Shown here in pieces: positions 17,072 through 25,347 of a stretch of DNA of 64,000 nucleotides. The stretch's first letter is position 1. Each line of letters starts with the position of its first letter. The position numbers and the translations under genes are program-made. A model generated the notes under the pieces. It had not been told where the DNA came from and searched no databases. It was given only the letters and a program-made list of their open reading frames with translations. This stretch comes from Affinirhizobium lemnae. Its GTDB lineage: Bacteria; Pseudomonadota; Alphaproteobacteria; Rhizobiales; Rhizobiaceae. The stretch is from contig NZ_JALJQZ010000016.1 of NCBI RefSeq assembly GCF_022968395.1, positions 25,050-89,049 of the forward strand. Direction: 5' to 3'.

Positions 17072-18976
17072 TTATCTTTTCAATATGCCTCTTAACATCG
17101 CACTGAGCGTGCGCCCTTCCGGGCCGTTTCCGTGTCTGTCGACGACTCCGTGAGCGACGAGTCTAGCCTCTATAGAAAGCTGCCGCTCAAGATTGGGCGC
17201 ATCGCGTTCCATAAATCGAGACTTGGTAAACAGCACGCGGTCCGAAAAATCCTTGCTTTGACTTGAGAACCGAGCCAGATCGACCATAACTCGAGAGGAA
17301 ATCTTCGGTAAAGGAGACTCCATGTTGCTGCAAACGTAGCCCTTCAGCTTTCCACGAGAGGGACCGATTTCCACGATGTCACAGGTGCTGAAACCAGGGG
17401 ACACAAACTCCGCGCAGCCAAGCATCAACCTGATCCCTATCGGAAGGCGCTGCTCGCTCGCCATCCCAAAGGACAGGGTGTCTTGATTGGTCGTCGCTAC
17501 ACCGCTTGTAACGGCCGAGCGAAAGATCTCGGTCAACGCGTCGAACGCTTGAAGTGCTTGCAGTTGCTCGCGTGCTTCTTCGAGAAGGTGCTCATGGCTA
17601 CCGAAGAAATACCTAACACTCCGACGGATCGAGGGTGGCAATGACGTGTATTTTGGCGATCCTGGAAAAAGCGACAGGGCAGCCATAACAACCAAGTCCT
17701 CGCGCCTTTTCCGGGCTGCATCTTCCAGTTCGGCGCTATCAAAACCCACAACACAGGAACGAATAGCCGCCGTTGGAGAAAGCGATGCGAGAGCGATGAG
17801 AGAAGAAGTATCGGGATCGACTTCAAGGGGAGTAGGAACTCGTCCAAGGCTAAGCGTGAGGTCCCACAGGGCGGAGGTGACGGCCGGGGGCACCTCCCGC
17901 GTGGCTTTAGAAGTGCGAACGGGGCGAGCAAGATGCATTGAGCTCAGCGAGGCTGAAGAAATTCGTGAATACCTGGCGAACCTGATCTCCTGTTCAAGTT
18001 CCCCATCTTTGAAGCACGCAACCGACCCATTTCCCAAAGTGAGTGCCTGCTCGCCGACGACCTCCGATACCCAAGAAATAAGCTCGGCCTGGGTGTAGTA
18101 TTTCTGGAAGGTCGCTATGGATGTCAGATATCCGTCGCCGTGGCTTGTATGTCCCTCGACGTTTGCCTGGTTCCCGAGCATTGCCGACACGCAGAGCCCT
18201 CTCCTACAATATGACCAGGCAGACCTAAGGGTGTCAGCCCTCTCGCGTGGATCTTCGATGACGTTGACCACAAAACCGAGGTTCACGATGTCGGCCTCTC
18301 TTTTTATCCCATTGGGATTGTGCGCGGGATCCCAGCCGAACGCTTCATAGCCGCTCTTCGTTAGGATCGCGACGTCGCTGCCGAGACCGCAGCCGTAGTC
18401 GAACATACTATATTCAGGCCGAAGCATGCCATGCTTCAACATAAGGGCCACAGGAGCGGACAAGTCGTACCGGGTAATTGCAGTCTTATGACGTTCGACG
18501 GTGGCAAACGAAGCGTGACGAAGACGAGGGCCGTCCACGACCAGTCCCGCGTCCGACACGAGTCTGAACCAAGCCTCGCGGGTACCGATCCGTTTGGGGT
18601 CAGCGAAGAGACCGTGACGTTCCGCAAGAGCAGTGATTGAGCTGAAAGCGGGTCGCCGGGCGTCATCCTCAGCAAGAAGCAATTCCTTCCGGTGCAGGAT
18701 CGGAGGGTTCTCGCGACCCGAGTAGTCCGTGTCCGTGAAAGCGAGCTCAGGGAGCTTGAAAGTCCTCGCCCGCAATAGAGCCGGGAAGGCGTGTCCATCG
18801 AAATCCTGGTACTGCAGCAGCGAAACCTTGCCTGTTTCGACCTTAACGACATTCCAGGCGAAGGAGGACCCGATACACATGGCCGAGGCGACAATGCGCA
18901 GCGTGTCGATGGGGAGGGCTTCGATCGCATCCCGATGGAGGTATAGTGATCGACCGACCGTTTTCCCAGAAGCCAT
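17072..18976 (-). CDS. DNA phosphorothioation-associated putative methyltransferase
   Basis: 634 residues and last gene of the Dnd operon. The N-terminal half starts GKTVGRSLYLHRDAIEALP and carries a SAM-binding motif FDYGCGLGSD (about 192-201); downstream are DPAHNPNG and NLGFVVNVIEDPRERADTL, typical of this Dnd-linked family. The C-terminal half is not recognised. Its role in Dnd systems is not settled: the name rests on gene context and the SAM fold. Here it follows the DUF4435 gene after 109 bp, so it could be co-transcribed or have its own promoter. Confidence 0.85.
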   Translation of the reverse strand: MASGKTVGRSLYLHRDAIEALPIDTLRIVASAMCIGSSFAWNVVKVETGKVSLLQYQDFDGHAFPALLRARTFKLPELAFTDTDYSGRENPPILHRKELLLAEDDARRPAFSSITALAERHGLFADPKRIGTREAWFRLVSDAGLVVDGPRLRHASFATVERHKTAITRYDLSAPVALMLKHGMLRPEYSMFDYGCGLGSDVAILTKSGYEAFGWDPAHNPNGIKREADIVNLGFVVNVIEDPRERADTLRSAWSYCRRGLCVSAMLGNQANVEGHTSHGDGYLTSIATFQKYYTQAELISWVSEVVGEQALTLGNGSVACFKDGELEQEIRFARYSRISSASLSSMHLARPVRTSKATREVPPAVTSALWDLTLSLGRVPTPLEVDPDTSSLIALASLSPTAAIRSCVVGFDSAELEDAARKRREDLVVMAALSLFPGSPKYTSLPPSIRRSVRYFFGSHEHLLEEAREQLQALQAFDALTEIFRSAVTSGVATTNQDTLSFGMASEQRLPIGIRLMLGCAEFVSPGFSTCDIVEIGPSRGKLKGYVCSNMESPLPKISSRVMVDLARFSSQSKDFSDRVLFTKSRFMERDAPNLERQLSIEARLVAHGVVDRHGNGPEGRTLSAMLRGILKR

Positions 18977-19085
18977 CGTCCAAGCATTCTCTCTCAGCAG
19001 GCGCGCCGTAGAAATCGCAGCCGGAAATCAACCTTTCCCGAACCGTCCGCTCCTGCCTCCGGATTTTTCAGCCAGATCCTAGCAC

Positions 19086-19970
19086 CTACAATCCGGTTCT
19101 CGAGAAGACATTCTCTCTGAATTCGGTCGCGTAGGGAAGTTTTGCCAACTCGTCGGCGAGATGACCTTCCCAATATTTGTTGACCCCGTACACGTTCTGG
19201 ATCTTCGCAAGAGCGCTCTTTCCGTCGGATAGCCGTTTCCGCTCCGCCGATTTCAGCGCTTCTTCCATTGTGTCGAAACGGGTCTTTATAAGCCGAAGTA
19301 GCGATTTGAACTCTGTGCGAAAGACGTCCCAAGGGCAGCCAGCCGCGGCAACCTTTTCCTTGAGCAGCCTGAGAAACCCAGTCCGAGAACGGTCAGTGAA
19401 GAACATTCCACTGTCCAGAATGCCGGAGATCGCCTGCGCCGAGTGGAGACGAGCGCTCGTGTACTTGCATACGGCACTGGAGAAGTAACGGTCAACGATC
19501 CCGTTGATCAACGCGCGAACGTCGTCAGCCGACCTAGTGTTCATACCAGCGAGGGTCCTGTCTTTGACGACGTAGTGACAGACGTCCGTGTGCCTCAACA
19601 GAATGTTCTCCGCCTCGTGTTCCGCCAGGAAAAGAACACCATCGAGCTCCGGATCATCCACCACGAATGTCGGTTCAACGCATTCGAGCATCTTCTCAAA
19701 GCCGAGATGCGACGATGCGGCCGCTTCGCCATCAATCAGCCCAAAGACCTTCCTGTTGGTGACGCGCTCGCGTTTCACCCGCGCAATTGCGGGTCCGCAG
19801 CCTGTTCCGCCTTCCGGGGGGATCTTGAATTCGATCCGCTCGGCGTGTCCCGGCCCCACCAGCACACCGAAGAGATTGGCGTCACTTTCGGCTTCCACGT
19901 AAACCACGACCTTGCCGATGTAGATGTTATCCAGCTCGGCTGGATCCGAAATCTGAGACAGGTTTGCCAT
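19086..19970 (-). CDS. DUF4435 TOPRIM-like protein (AriB-like, PARIS-type effector)
   Basis: 294 residues. A TOPRIM-like core is visible: KVVVYVEAESDANLF with Glu26, KVFGLIDGEAA with Asp80, and LAEHEAENILL with acidic residues near 118-121. DUF4435 proteins partner with AAA ATPases; in PARIS, AriB is released by AriA on sensing a phage trigger and cuts tRNA. The start overlaps the stop of the AAA ATPase gene by one base, so the two are coupled. Whether the target here is tRNA, phosphorothioated DNA or something else is unknown. Confidence 0.8.
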   Translation of the reverse strand: MANLSQISDPAELDNIYIGKVVVYVEAESDANLFGVLVGPGHAERIEFKIPPEGGTGCGPAIARVKRERVTNRKVFGLIDGEAAASSHLGFEKMLECVEPTFVVDDPELDGVLFLAEHEAENILLRHTDVCHYVVKDRTLAGMNTRSADDVRALINGIVDRYFSSAVCKYTSARLHSAQAISGILDSGMFFTDRSRTGFLRLLKEKVAAAGCPWDVFRTEFKSLLRLIKTRFDTMEEALKSAERKRLSDGKSALAKIQNVYGVNKYWEGHLADELAKLPYATEFRENVFSRTGL

Positions 19971-21136
19971 TACTGGATGTCGCTCTCTATCAGGTGTCCG
20001 CCCTTAACCAGGCCCTCTTCCTTCACGTTGTGCTGGAAAACGTGCATCAGCTCACGGTTGTGTGTCGTGAATATTAGGGTGAGGGCGGTGTATTTCCGGA
20101 GAAGCTCTTTCATCGCCTCGAACAGCCGGTTCATCCACCTTGTATGGAGATGAATCTCGATCTCATCGACGAGGATGATCGTGTTAGAGGTCATATGCGT
20201 CAGTGTCCGCCCGAGAATCTGGAGCATTGCTCGCTCGCCGTGGCTGAGAGCGGCTAGCGAATGTGCCCCATAGCGGGTTTTCACGTAAGTTCTCAGCTCC
20301 TCGCGCTGAGGTTGAGTTATTGACTTTGACGGGTCATCCTTGAAAATGAGTGCGTTCAAAAATGACAAAAGATCGTCCACGCGACGGTCCCCCGCACCGT
20401 CGGAGCGCCTGTCGGCGAGCCATTCAAGCCACACTAGGACGTTGTCGATGGAGGTACCCCACTCTGGGCCATCGGAGCTGAAGATCTGAGCTGGCTGGTA
20501 GCCCCAGATATCTGGCCTCGTCACGGCGAAGTGTTCCACAGGCGCGACCACGCGTCGGTCTGCCGGGAAATAAAGGATAGCGGGAAGGTTTTGAGACAAG
20601 CCAAAAAGCTCGCTCGGCGGTTGGCCCAGGGAGCGATGCACCACATCATAAAAGAGAGCACCTAATTCGTTCGTCTGCGAGCTTACGCTCAAGCCTTGGG
20701 GCGTCATTGATAAACCGAGACCAGCCCAGTTACGGGTCTGGGCCACAGAATCAAGTTCTTCCTGCGTCCAGCTCCGCACGGGTCCGGGAGAGCCCGTCCA
20801 CAGCGACAACAAAACGTCCTGCGAAACGCCGTCGATCGTCCAGGTAGCCCGGATATCAACCTGCGCCTGACCCGCAGCTGCGAATTGTGCGAATCTGCCG
20901 CATGGCTTCTCGTCTAGGAGGCCGAAAAGGCCGAATATCGCCTCGAGAACCGTGGTTTTACCGTAAGCGTTCTTTGCCAGCACCATAAAGATGTTTGCGG
21001 GACCTGCGACATAGGGGTCCGACGACCCCGGCTCGATCCCAAAAAAATCAAACTCCCGCTTACCGTTGCGGAATGGCCCAAGCTCGTCAACTGTCAGGCG
21101 GATCAGCTTCCAGTCCGATATCGTTAAGTTCTGCAT
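19970..21136 (-). CDS. AAA ATPase of the ABC/OLD type (AriA-like)
   Basis: 388 residues. Walker A is AKNAYGKTT (54-62), the ABC signature is ALSHGERAMLQI and Walker B is TIILVDEIEIHLHT followed by FTTHNRELM. The N-terminus ISDWKLIRLTVDELGPF is typical of AAA_15/AAA_21 proteins. Paired with the adjacent DUF4435 gene it has the make-up of PARIS (AriA plus AriB). It is separated from the DndE-FtsK-like gene by only 2 nt, so here the pair is embedded in a Dnd operon rather than free-standing. Confidence 0.82.
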   Translation of the reverse strand: MQNLTISDWKLIRLTVDELGPFRNGKREFDFFGIEPGSSDPYVAGPANIFMVLAKNAYGKTTVLEAIFGLFGLLDEKPCGRFAQFAAAGQAQVDIRATWTIDGVSQDVLLSLWTGSPGPVRSWTQEELDSVAQTRNWAGLGLSMTPQGLSVSSQTNELGALFYDVVHRSLGQPPSELFGLSQNLPAILYFPADRRVVAPVEHFAVTRPDIWGYQPAQIFSSDGPEWGTSIDNVLVWLEWLADRRSDGAGDRRVDDLLSFLNALIFKDDPSKSITQPQREELRTYVKTRYGAHSLAALSHGERAMLQILGRTLTHMTSNTIILVDEIEIHLHTRWMNRLFEAMKELLRKYTALTLIFTTHNRELMHVFQHNVKEEGLVKGGHLIESDIQ

Positions 21137-21138
21137 GT

Positions 21139-22626
21139 TTATCTCAATGTTTCACTGATGTCGGAAGGAAGAACCCGGCTTCCGTGACCTCTCACCACTT
21201 GTTGTCCCGTGAATTTCACAAGCATGTCGCCCTTGCCGAGAAGCTGTTCGGCACCGCCTTCATCTAAAATGATCCTCGATTCAGCGTTTTTCTGTACCGT
21301 GAGAGCGATACGGCTCGGTATGTTCGATCGAAGCAGGCCAGGAAAAGTGGCGGCCTCGGGCCTCTGTGTTGCTAATACGAGATGGATTCCCGATGAACGG
21401 GACTTCTGAGCCAGCTTGATAAGGGGAATCTCGATCTCGCGACGGTTCAAGAACAGGTCCCCGAGTTCATCGACCACTGCGACGATCCTCTTAAGGCGCG
21501 CGCCTTTATCAAGGGCCTCGGAGATGTCACGGGCACCAAGTTCTTTGAAAACCGTCTGCCGACGCTCCATCTCTTCAACCAGTTCATTGAGTGCCCTGTA
21601 GGCGTCGTCGGGCGTTACCACAGGCTCGTTACCGATCAAGTTGGGCAAGCCGCGGTAGCCCGCGAATTCTACTGCCTTTGGGTCGATAAGAAGCAGCTCT
21701 GGAGCCGACGCCTTGTTGTGATTCAGCGAAAGCAGGATGGAATGAAGGCACATGCTTTTGCCGCTGCCTGTCGTGCCACCAATGAAAAGATGTGGCGCTT
21801 CGGCAAGATCAATCAGCAGGGGCTCACCGAGCACGCTGGTACCGAGGCAAATCGGCAGCGACATCTTGGACGCTGCGGGGCTGTTCAAAGCGGAGACGAT
21901 GTCCGTCCAGTTTACGGTTTTCCAGGTGGTCGAAGGGCGGGGCACGTCGAGCACAACCGTCCGCTCGCTGGTGCCGACGGCGATGTCGATCTTCCTGTCC
22001 CCGAGGCCAAGGGCAAAGCCGATCTTATCTTGCCCGCGGCGAAGTCGATCTAAATCATCCAGGAGGGGTAGCTCGTAGCTGAAGCGCGTAAGGCGTGGCC
22101 CGGCGGACGTTGACTGCAGTTTGGCATCCACGCCGATCTGGCCGAGAGCCCGTGTCACACGTTCGCCGAGGTCGTCGCTCGTCTCTCCGCTGTCGGCCTC
22201 TTTTACTCGATCGACCAGGACTTCGTCGAGGATGTAGCGGTTCAAATCTGACTGGTCGTGCCACTCTTCATTGAGAACGGCAAGGCCGCGTCTGACGTGA
22301 CGCTGGAGTGCCGCGTGGTAGCGGTCCTCATCCTCGAATAGGTCGACACCTTCGTAGATCGATAGCATCGCACAGTACAGGTCCGTGAAGTCTTCAAATT
22401 CGTTAGCCCTACCTTCGCCGATAAGCTGCTGGGGATGCAATTCGACACCACCGCGCTGCGCCGGAAGAGTTGGGTAAAGCTCGATCGAAGGAGCCTCGAT
22501 CATTTGAAGCGAACGGGCTAATGCCAAACGCGCTATAGTCCACTGATCGAGTTTTTGTCGCCAACCCTGAGAGACGCGTTCGATTATGGCGCGCTCATCT
22601 TTCGTTAGGTGGATACGGGAAACCAT
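21139..22626 (-). CDS. DndE-like domain fused to FtsK/SpoIIIE-type DNA translocase
   Basis: 495 residues. Residues about 4-120 look like DndE (start SRIHLTKDERAIIERV, then QWTIARLALARSL, IELYPTL, and the helical end LQRHVRRGLAVLNEEW). From about 180 the protein is an FtsK/SpoIIIE motor: GPRLTRFSYELPLL, Walker A GGTTGSGKS (283-291), Walker B RIVAVVDELGDLF and VLATQRPEAATFPGLLRSNI. It ends shortly after the motor and has no gamma (KOPS-binding) domain. DndE binds nicked DNA in the phosphorothioation complex; the fused motor could move that complex along DNA. It overlaps the DndD-like gene by one base. Confidence 0.8.
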   Translation of the reverse strand: MVSRIHLTKDERAIIERVSQGWRQKLDQWTIARLALARSLQMIEAPSIELYPTLPAQRGGVELHPQQLIGEGRANEFEDFTDLYCAMLSIYEGVDLFEDEDRYHAALQRHVRRGLAVLNEEWHDQSDLNRYILDEVLVDRVKEADSGETSDDLGERVTRALGQIGVDAKLQSTSAGPRLTRFSYELPLLDDLDRLRRGQDKIGFALGLGDRKIDIAVGTSERTVVLDVPRPSTTWKTVNWTDIVSALNSPAASKMSLPICLGTSVLGEPLLIDLAEAPHLFIGGTTGSGKSMCLHSILLSLNHNKASAPELLLIDPKAVEFAGYRGLPNLIGNEPVVTPDDAYRALNELVEEMERRQTVFKELGARDISEALDKGARLKRIVAVVDELGDLFLNRREIEIPLIKLAQKSRSSGIHLVLATQRPEAATFPGLLRSNIPSRIALTVQKNAESRIILDEGGAEQLLGKGDMLVKFTGQQVVRGHGSRVLPSDISETLR

Positions 22627-24662
22627 CAGGTGAGCTCCACGAGGGCCTGGCCCCTTTTCACTTCTGCTGCGTCACCCGTGTTGTTTTCGATCAGATAGTG
22701 CTCGGCTACTCGCGGCTCTAGAAGAGCACGCTTCCTGCCATCGATTTCGGCGTTGGTGGGAAGAATGATGACCTGCTTGGCCAGTGCAGGATAGTACGCC
22801 TTGAGTAGATGGTCTTGGTTCTCGCGGTCGATACGGCCGAGCGGGGTGTCGATTATTACGGGTATGTCACGATTGGCAGTGTCTTTCATTGCCCATAGGA
22901 GTGCCGTCGCCGCCAGCTGCTTCATACCACTCGACAGGCTCGTGCGGCCAATCGCTCTTCCGTTCTCTTCATAGAAGGTCAGAACATATGTGTCATCGAT
23001 CCCGATCCGCCTAATCAAAGGATGAGAGATAATTCGGCGGAACCGGTCATTAAGCAACTCTTCAAGCTCAGTGCGTGTGGCATCTTTCAGCCTCAACGCA
23101 ATCTCATTCAGCGCCCTTGAAACGGCGGACGCAAACTTGCTCTCCTCCATTTCCGTGCTGGCTTGGTTCTGGCTTGCCTGAAGATGGATGATCGTCTCCG
23201 CGATTTGGACACGTTGTACCTTGAAATCAGCGAGCTTGGTTGTTGAAACGCCTTTCTGCTGGTTCAGGCGCGCTTCCTTGACCCGCAGTTCCTCGATCTT
23301 GTTTATCACGTCGCGGTATTCTTCGAGATTGCCTTGGGCGCCAACTTCAAGTTTGAGCAGCGCCTCGGTAACTTCGGCCAGTTCCGTCTTCGTTTGGGTC
23401 GCCTGCTGAAGTAGGCGAACATATGCCTCTTGCCGTTCGCCGCCTGCGGAGCTCCAATGCTCGACTATTCGCCGCATTTTTTCTATTCGAAAAACATCCG
23501 CGGCGGCGAATGATCCGGGGGCAGAGCTGGAGAGGTTGAGTGCACCGTTCAGCTTTCCGGAAAGATAGCGAGCAATGCCGGCGACATCCTCATGAGAAAT
23601 ATCGGGCGCGGCTTCGGCGACCCAGCCAGGGAGCTGCGTGTCTATCTGTCTCACGAAATTTGCTTCGGCAGATCCACCAGCGGCGATGCGGGCTTCGACC
23701 TCGTCGCGCACACGCTTGAGTAGCCGAAGATTAGCCACGACCGGGATATCGAGTGGCAGCTTCGTGGATATCTCGGCTACGCAATCCTCAAGCTGTTTAT
23801 TCAGCTTTTTCAACTGCGTTTCGAGCGCTTCGCGCTGGAGTTCAGACGCGCCTGAACTAAGATTCGCCCTGCGGATCTCCAGCCTGCGCAAATCAAGGCC
23901 ATCGGATGTAAGGGTATCGTCAATAGCGACAAGCTGCTCCTCCAGCTCAAAGATCGATGTCTCGATACTCCGCTGCGTGGCCAGGGCGTCATCTACCTTA
24001 CGTCGAAGGTCGGCATGCATCCCTCGAAGACGCCGTTCGTCCGCGACCTTCCGGACTTCCTCCGCGAGTTCTTCAACGAATGTAAGCTGCAGAAGCAAGT
24101 TGATGTCTTTTTGGAAGCTCCCAGACGACTCCGCGATGCTCTTGATGTCCTCACCGTCAAAAAAGAAAAACTTGACCAGATCGCGGGGTAGCGTTTCGTC
24201 GAGAAAGTCCTCTGCCGGGTCGCCGGCCATTCTATTACCATCGAAGTCGACGTAAACCCCGGATGTCGTGCTGTCTCCCTCGGTTTGCCACCAGCGTTGT
24301 GCGGTAAATTCCCTCTCATCTTGATCGGTCCAACTGATCTCGACGAATGACTCGACAGTCTCTTTGAGAACCGCAGCCTTACGCCTTGCGCTGCGGTTGA
24401 TCAGGCCAGACCAACGCGCACCATCGCCAAGCAGGTACTGCTTTTCGTTAAGCACGGAGGGCGGGAAGCCAACCATCCGAAATTGCTTTTGTGCAATGCC
24501 TGTGAACAGAAGTTTCACGGCATTCAGAAAGCTAGTTTTACCCATACCGTTGCGACCCCAGATCAACACGACGTTGCGCGATTGACTGGTAACGGAAAAG
24601 TCGAAATTTATGGTGCCGTCGTAGGCGAAGATATTCTGTAGCCGGACTCGAGTGAATTTCAT
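22626..24662 (-). CDS. DndD-like SMC-type ATPase (second copy)
   Basis: 678 residues. The N-terminal ATPase half starts MKFTRVRLQNIFAYDG with Walker A GRNGMGKTS; VKFFFFDGEDIKSIAES follows, as in DndD. A long coiled coil spans about 185-530. The C-terminal half has the signature SLSSGMKQLAATALLWAMKD and Walker B VIIDTPLGRIDREN. DndD provides ATPase activity that opens or reshapes DNA during sulfur insertion. It overlaps the small-protein gene upstream by 4 nt and the DndE-FtsK-like gene downstream by 1 nt. Confidence 0.85.
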   Translation of the reverse strand: MKFTRVRLQNIFAYDGTINFDFSVTSQSRNVVLIWGRNGMGKTSFLNAVKLLFTGIAQKQFRMVGFPPSVLNEKQYLLGDGARWSGLINRSARRKAAVLKETVESFVEISWTDQDEREFTAQRWWQTEGDSTTSGVYVDFDGNRMAGDPAEDFLDETLPRDLVKFFFFDGEDIKSIAESSGSFQKDINLLLQLTFVEELAEEVRKVADERRLRGMHADLRRKVDDALATQRSIETSIFELEEQLVAIDDTLTSDGLDLRRLEIRRANLSSGASELQREALETQLKKLNKQLEDCVAEISTKLPLDIPVVANLRLLKRVRDEVEARIAAGGSAEANFVRQIDTQLPGWVAEAAPDISHEDVAGIARYLSGKLNGALNLSSSAPGSFAAADVFRIEKMRRIVEHWSSAGGERQEAYVRLLQQATQTKTELAEVTEALLKLEVGAQGNLEEYRDVINKIEELRVKEARLNQQKGVSTTKLADFKVQRVQIAETIIHLQASQNQASTEMEESKFASAVSRALNEIALRLKDATRTELEELLNDRFRRIISHPLIRRIGIDDTYVLTFYEENGRAIGRTSLSSGMKQLAATALLWAMKDTANRDIPVIIDTPLGRIDRENQDHLLKAYYPALAKQVIILPTNAEIDGRKRALLEPRVAEHYLIENNTGDAAEVKRGQALVELT

Positions 24663-24862
24663 TTACTCTCAACCCGCCGCTTTTCGAACTCGTCTTCGAA
24701 AATCCCCGCTATGTCGCGGCGTAGGTTCGGGCGCGCACCCCAAGCAAGAAGATCACGGTGCCTCGTCTCAAGATCCAGCAAGCGGAATATCAACTCCGCG
24801 TCTAGACCCGAGCGGTCACAAACTTCTCTTACAATTGATGACCTGAGTTCTTGATTCCGCAT
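24659..24862 (-). CDS. DNA modification system-associated small protein
   Basis: 67 residues (starts MRNQELRSSIVREVCDRSGL and ends with a charged FEDEFEKRRVESK). It resembles the small proteins found beside Dnd-type ATPase genes and overlaps the downstream DndD-like gene by 4 nt. It has no catalytic motif. A role in assembly of the modification complex is inferred from context only. Confidence 0.7.
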   Translation of the reverse strand: MRNQELRSSIVREVCDRSGLDAELIFRLLDLETRHRDLLAWGARPNLRRDIAGIFEDEFEKRRVESK

Positions 24863-24921
24863 CGTCCACCATGATGCAACTTATAATCGACGTCTTTCAA
24901 AAAGTGTATAACTTTATCGGG

Positions 24922-25347
24922 TTACGGATGTGTTGCGAGCAGATTTTCTACCACGCTCACGATCCCGTCCTCGATTTTATTCAGCTTCAGCTCGAGCATG
25001 TTCAGCCCTCGCGCCCAGTGCTGGGCAACTAAATCTTGAAACTCGCGGCGCGAAAGATCGTCCGCGCCCGAATGCTCTACGATTATAGCGATCCATGCGG
25101 CGAGGTCGCTTTCGTCCTGGCCGAACAACGTGTCGCCCTTGATGGGCTTGCCATAAGCCTCGATATGGGTCGAGGGGGGCGTTGGATCAGAAAGCGAAAC
25201 CGATATCGCCAGCCGCGCTGGTTGATAGCGGAACGTGAAACCCCACTCCCGCTGAAAACGGCTGTTCTCATGATCAGCTGGGAGGGATGTGCGGAAATCG
25301 GCTCGCGCTATGTCGCCGAGCTGTAGTGGATATCGGACCGTGCTCAT
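24922..25347 (-). CDS. Uncharacterised Dnd-operon protein (141 aa)
   Basis: Not recognised. It starts MSTVRYPLQLGDIARADFR, is soluble and has a helical C-terminus (LNMLELKLNKIEDGIVSVV). It overlaps the first DndD-like gene by 4 nt and precedes the small-protein gene by 59 nt, so it is part of the same operon and coupled to the ATPase upstream. No signal peptide or catalytic motif is visible. Confidence 0.7.
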   Translation of the reverse strand: MSTVRYPLQLGDIARADFRTSLPADHENSRFQREWGFTFRYQPARLAISVSLSDPTPPSTHIEAYGKPIKGDTLFGQDESDLAAWIAIIVEHSGADDLSRREFQDLVAQHWARGLNMLELKLNKIEDGIVSVVENLLATHP

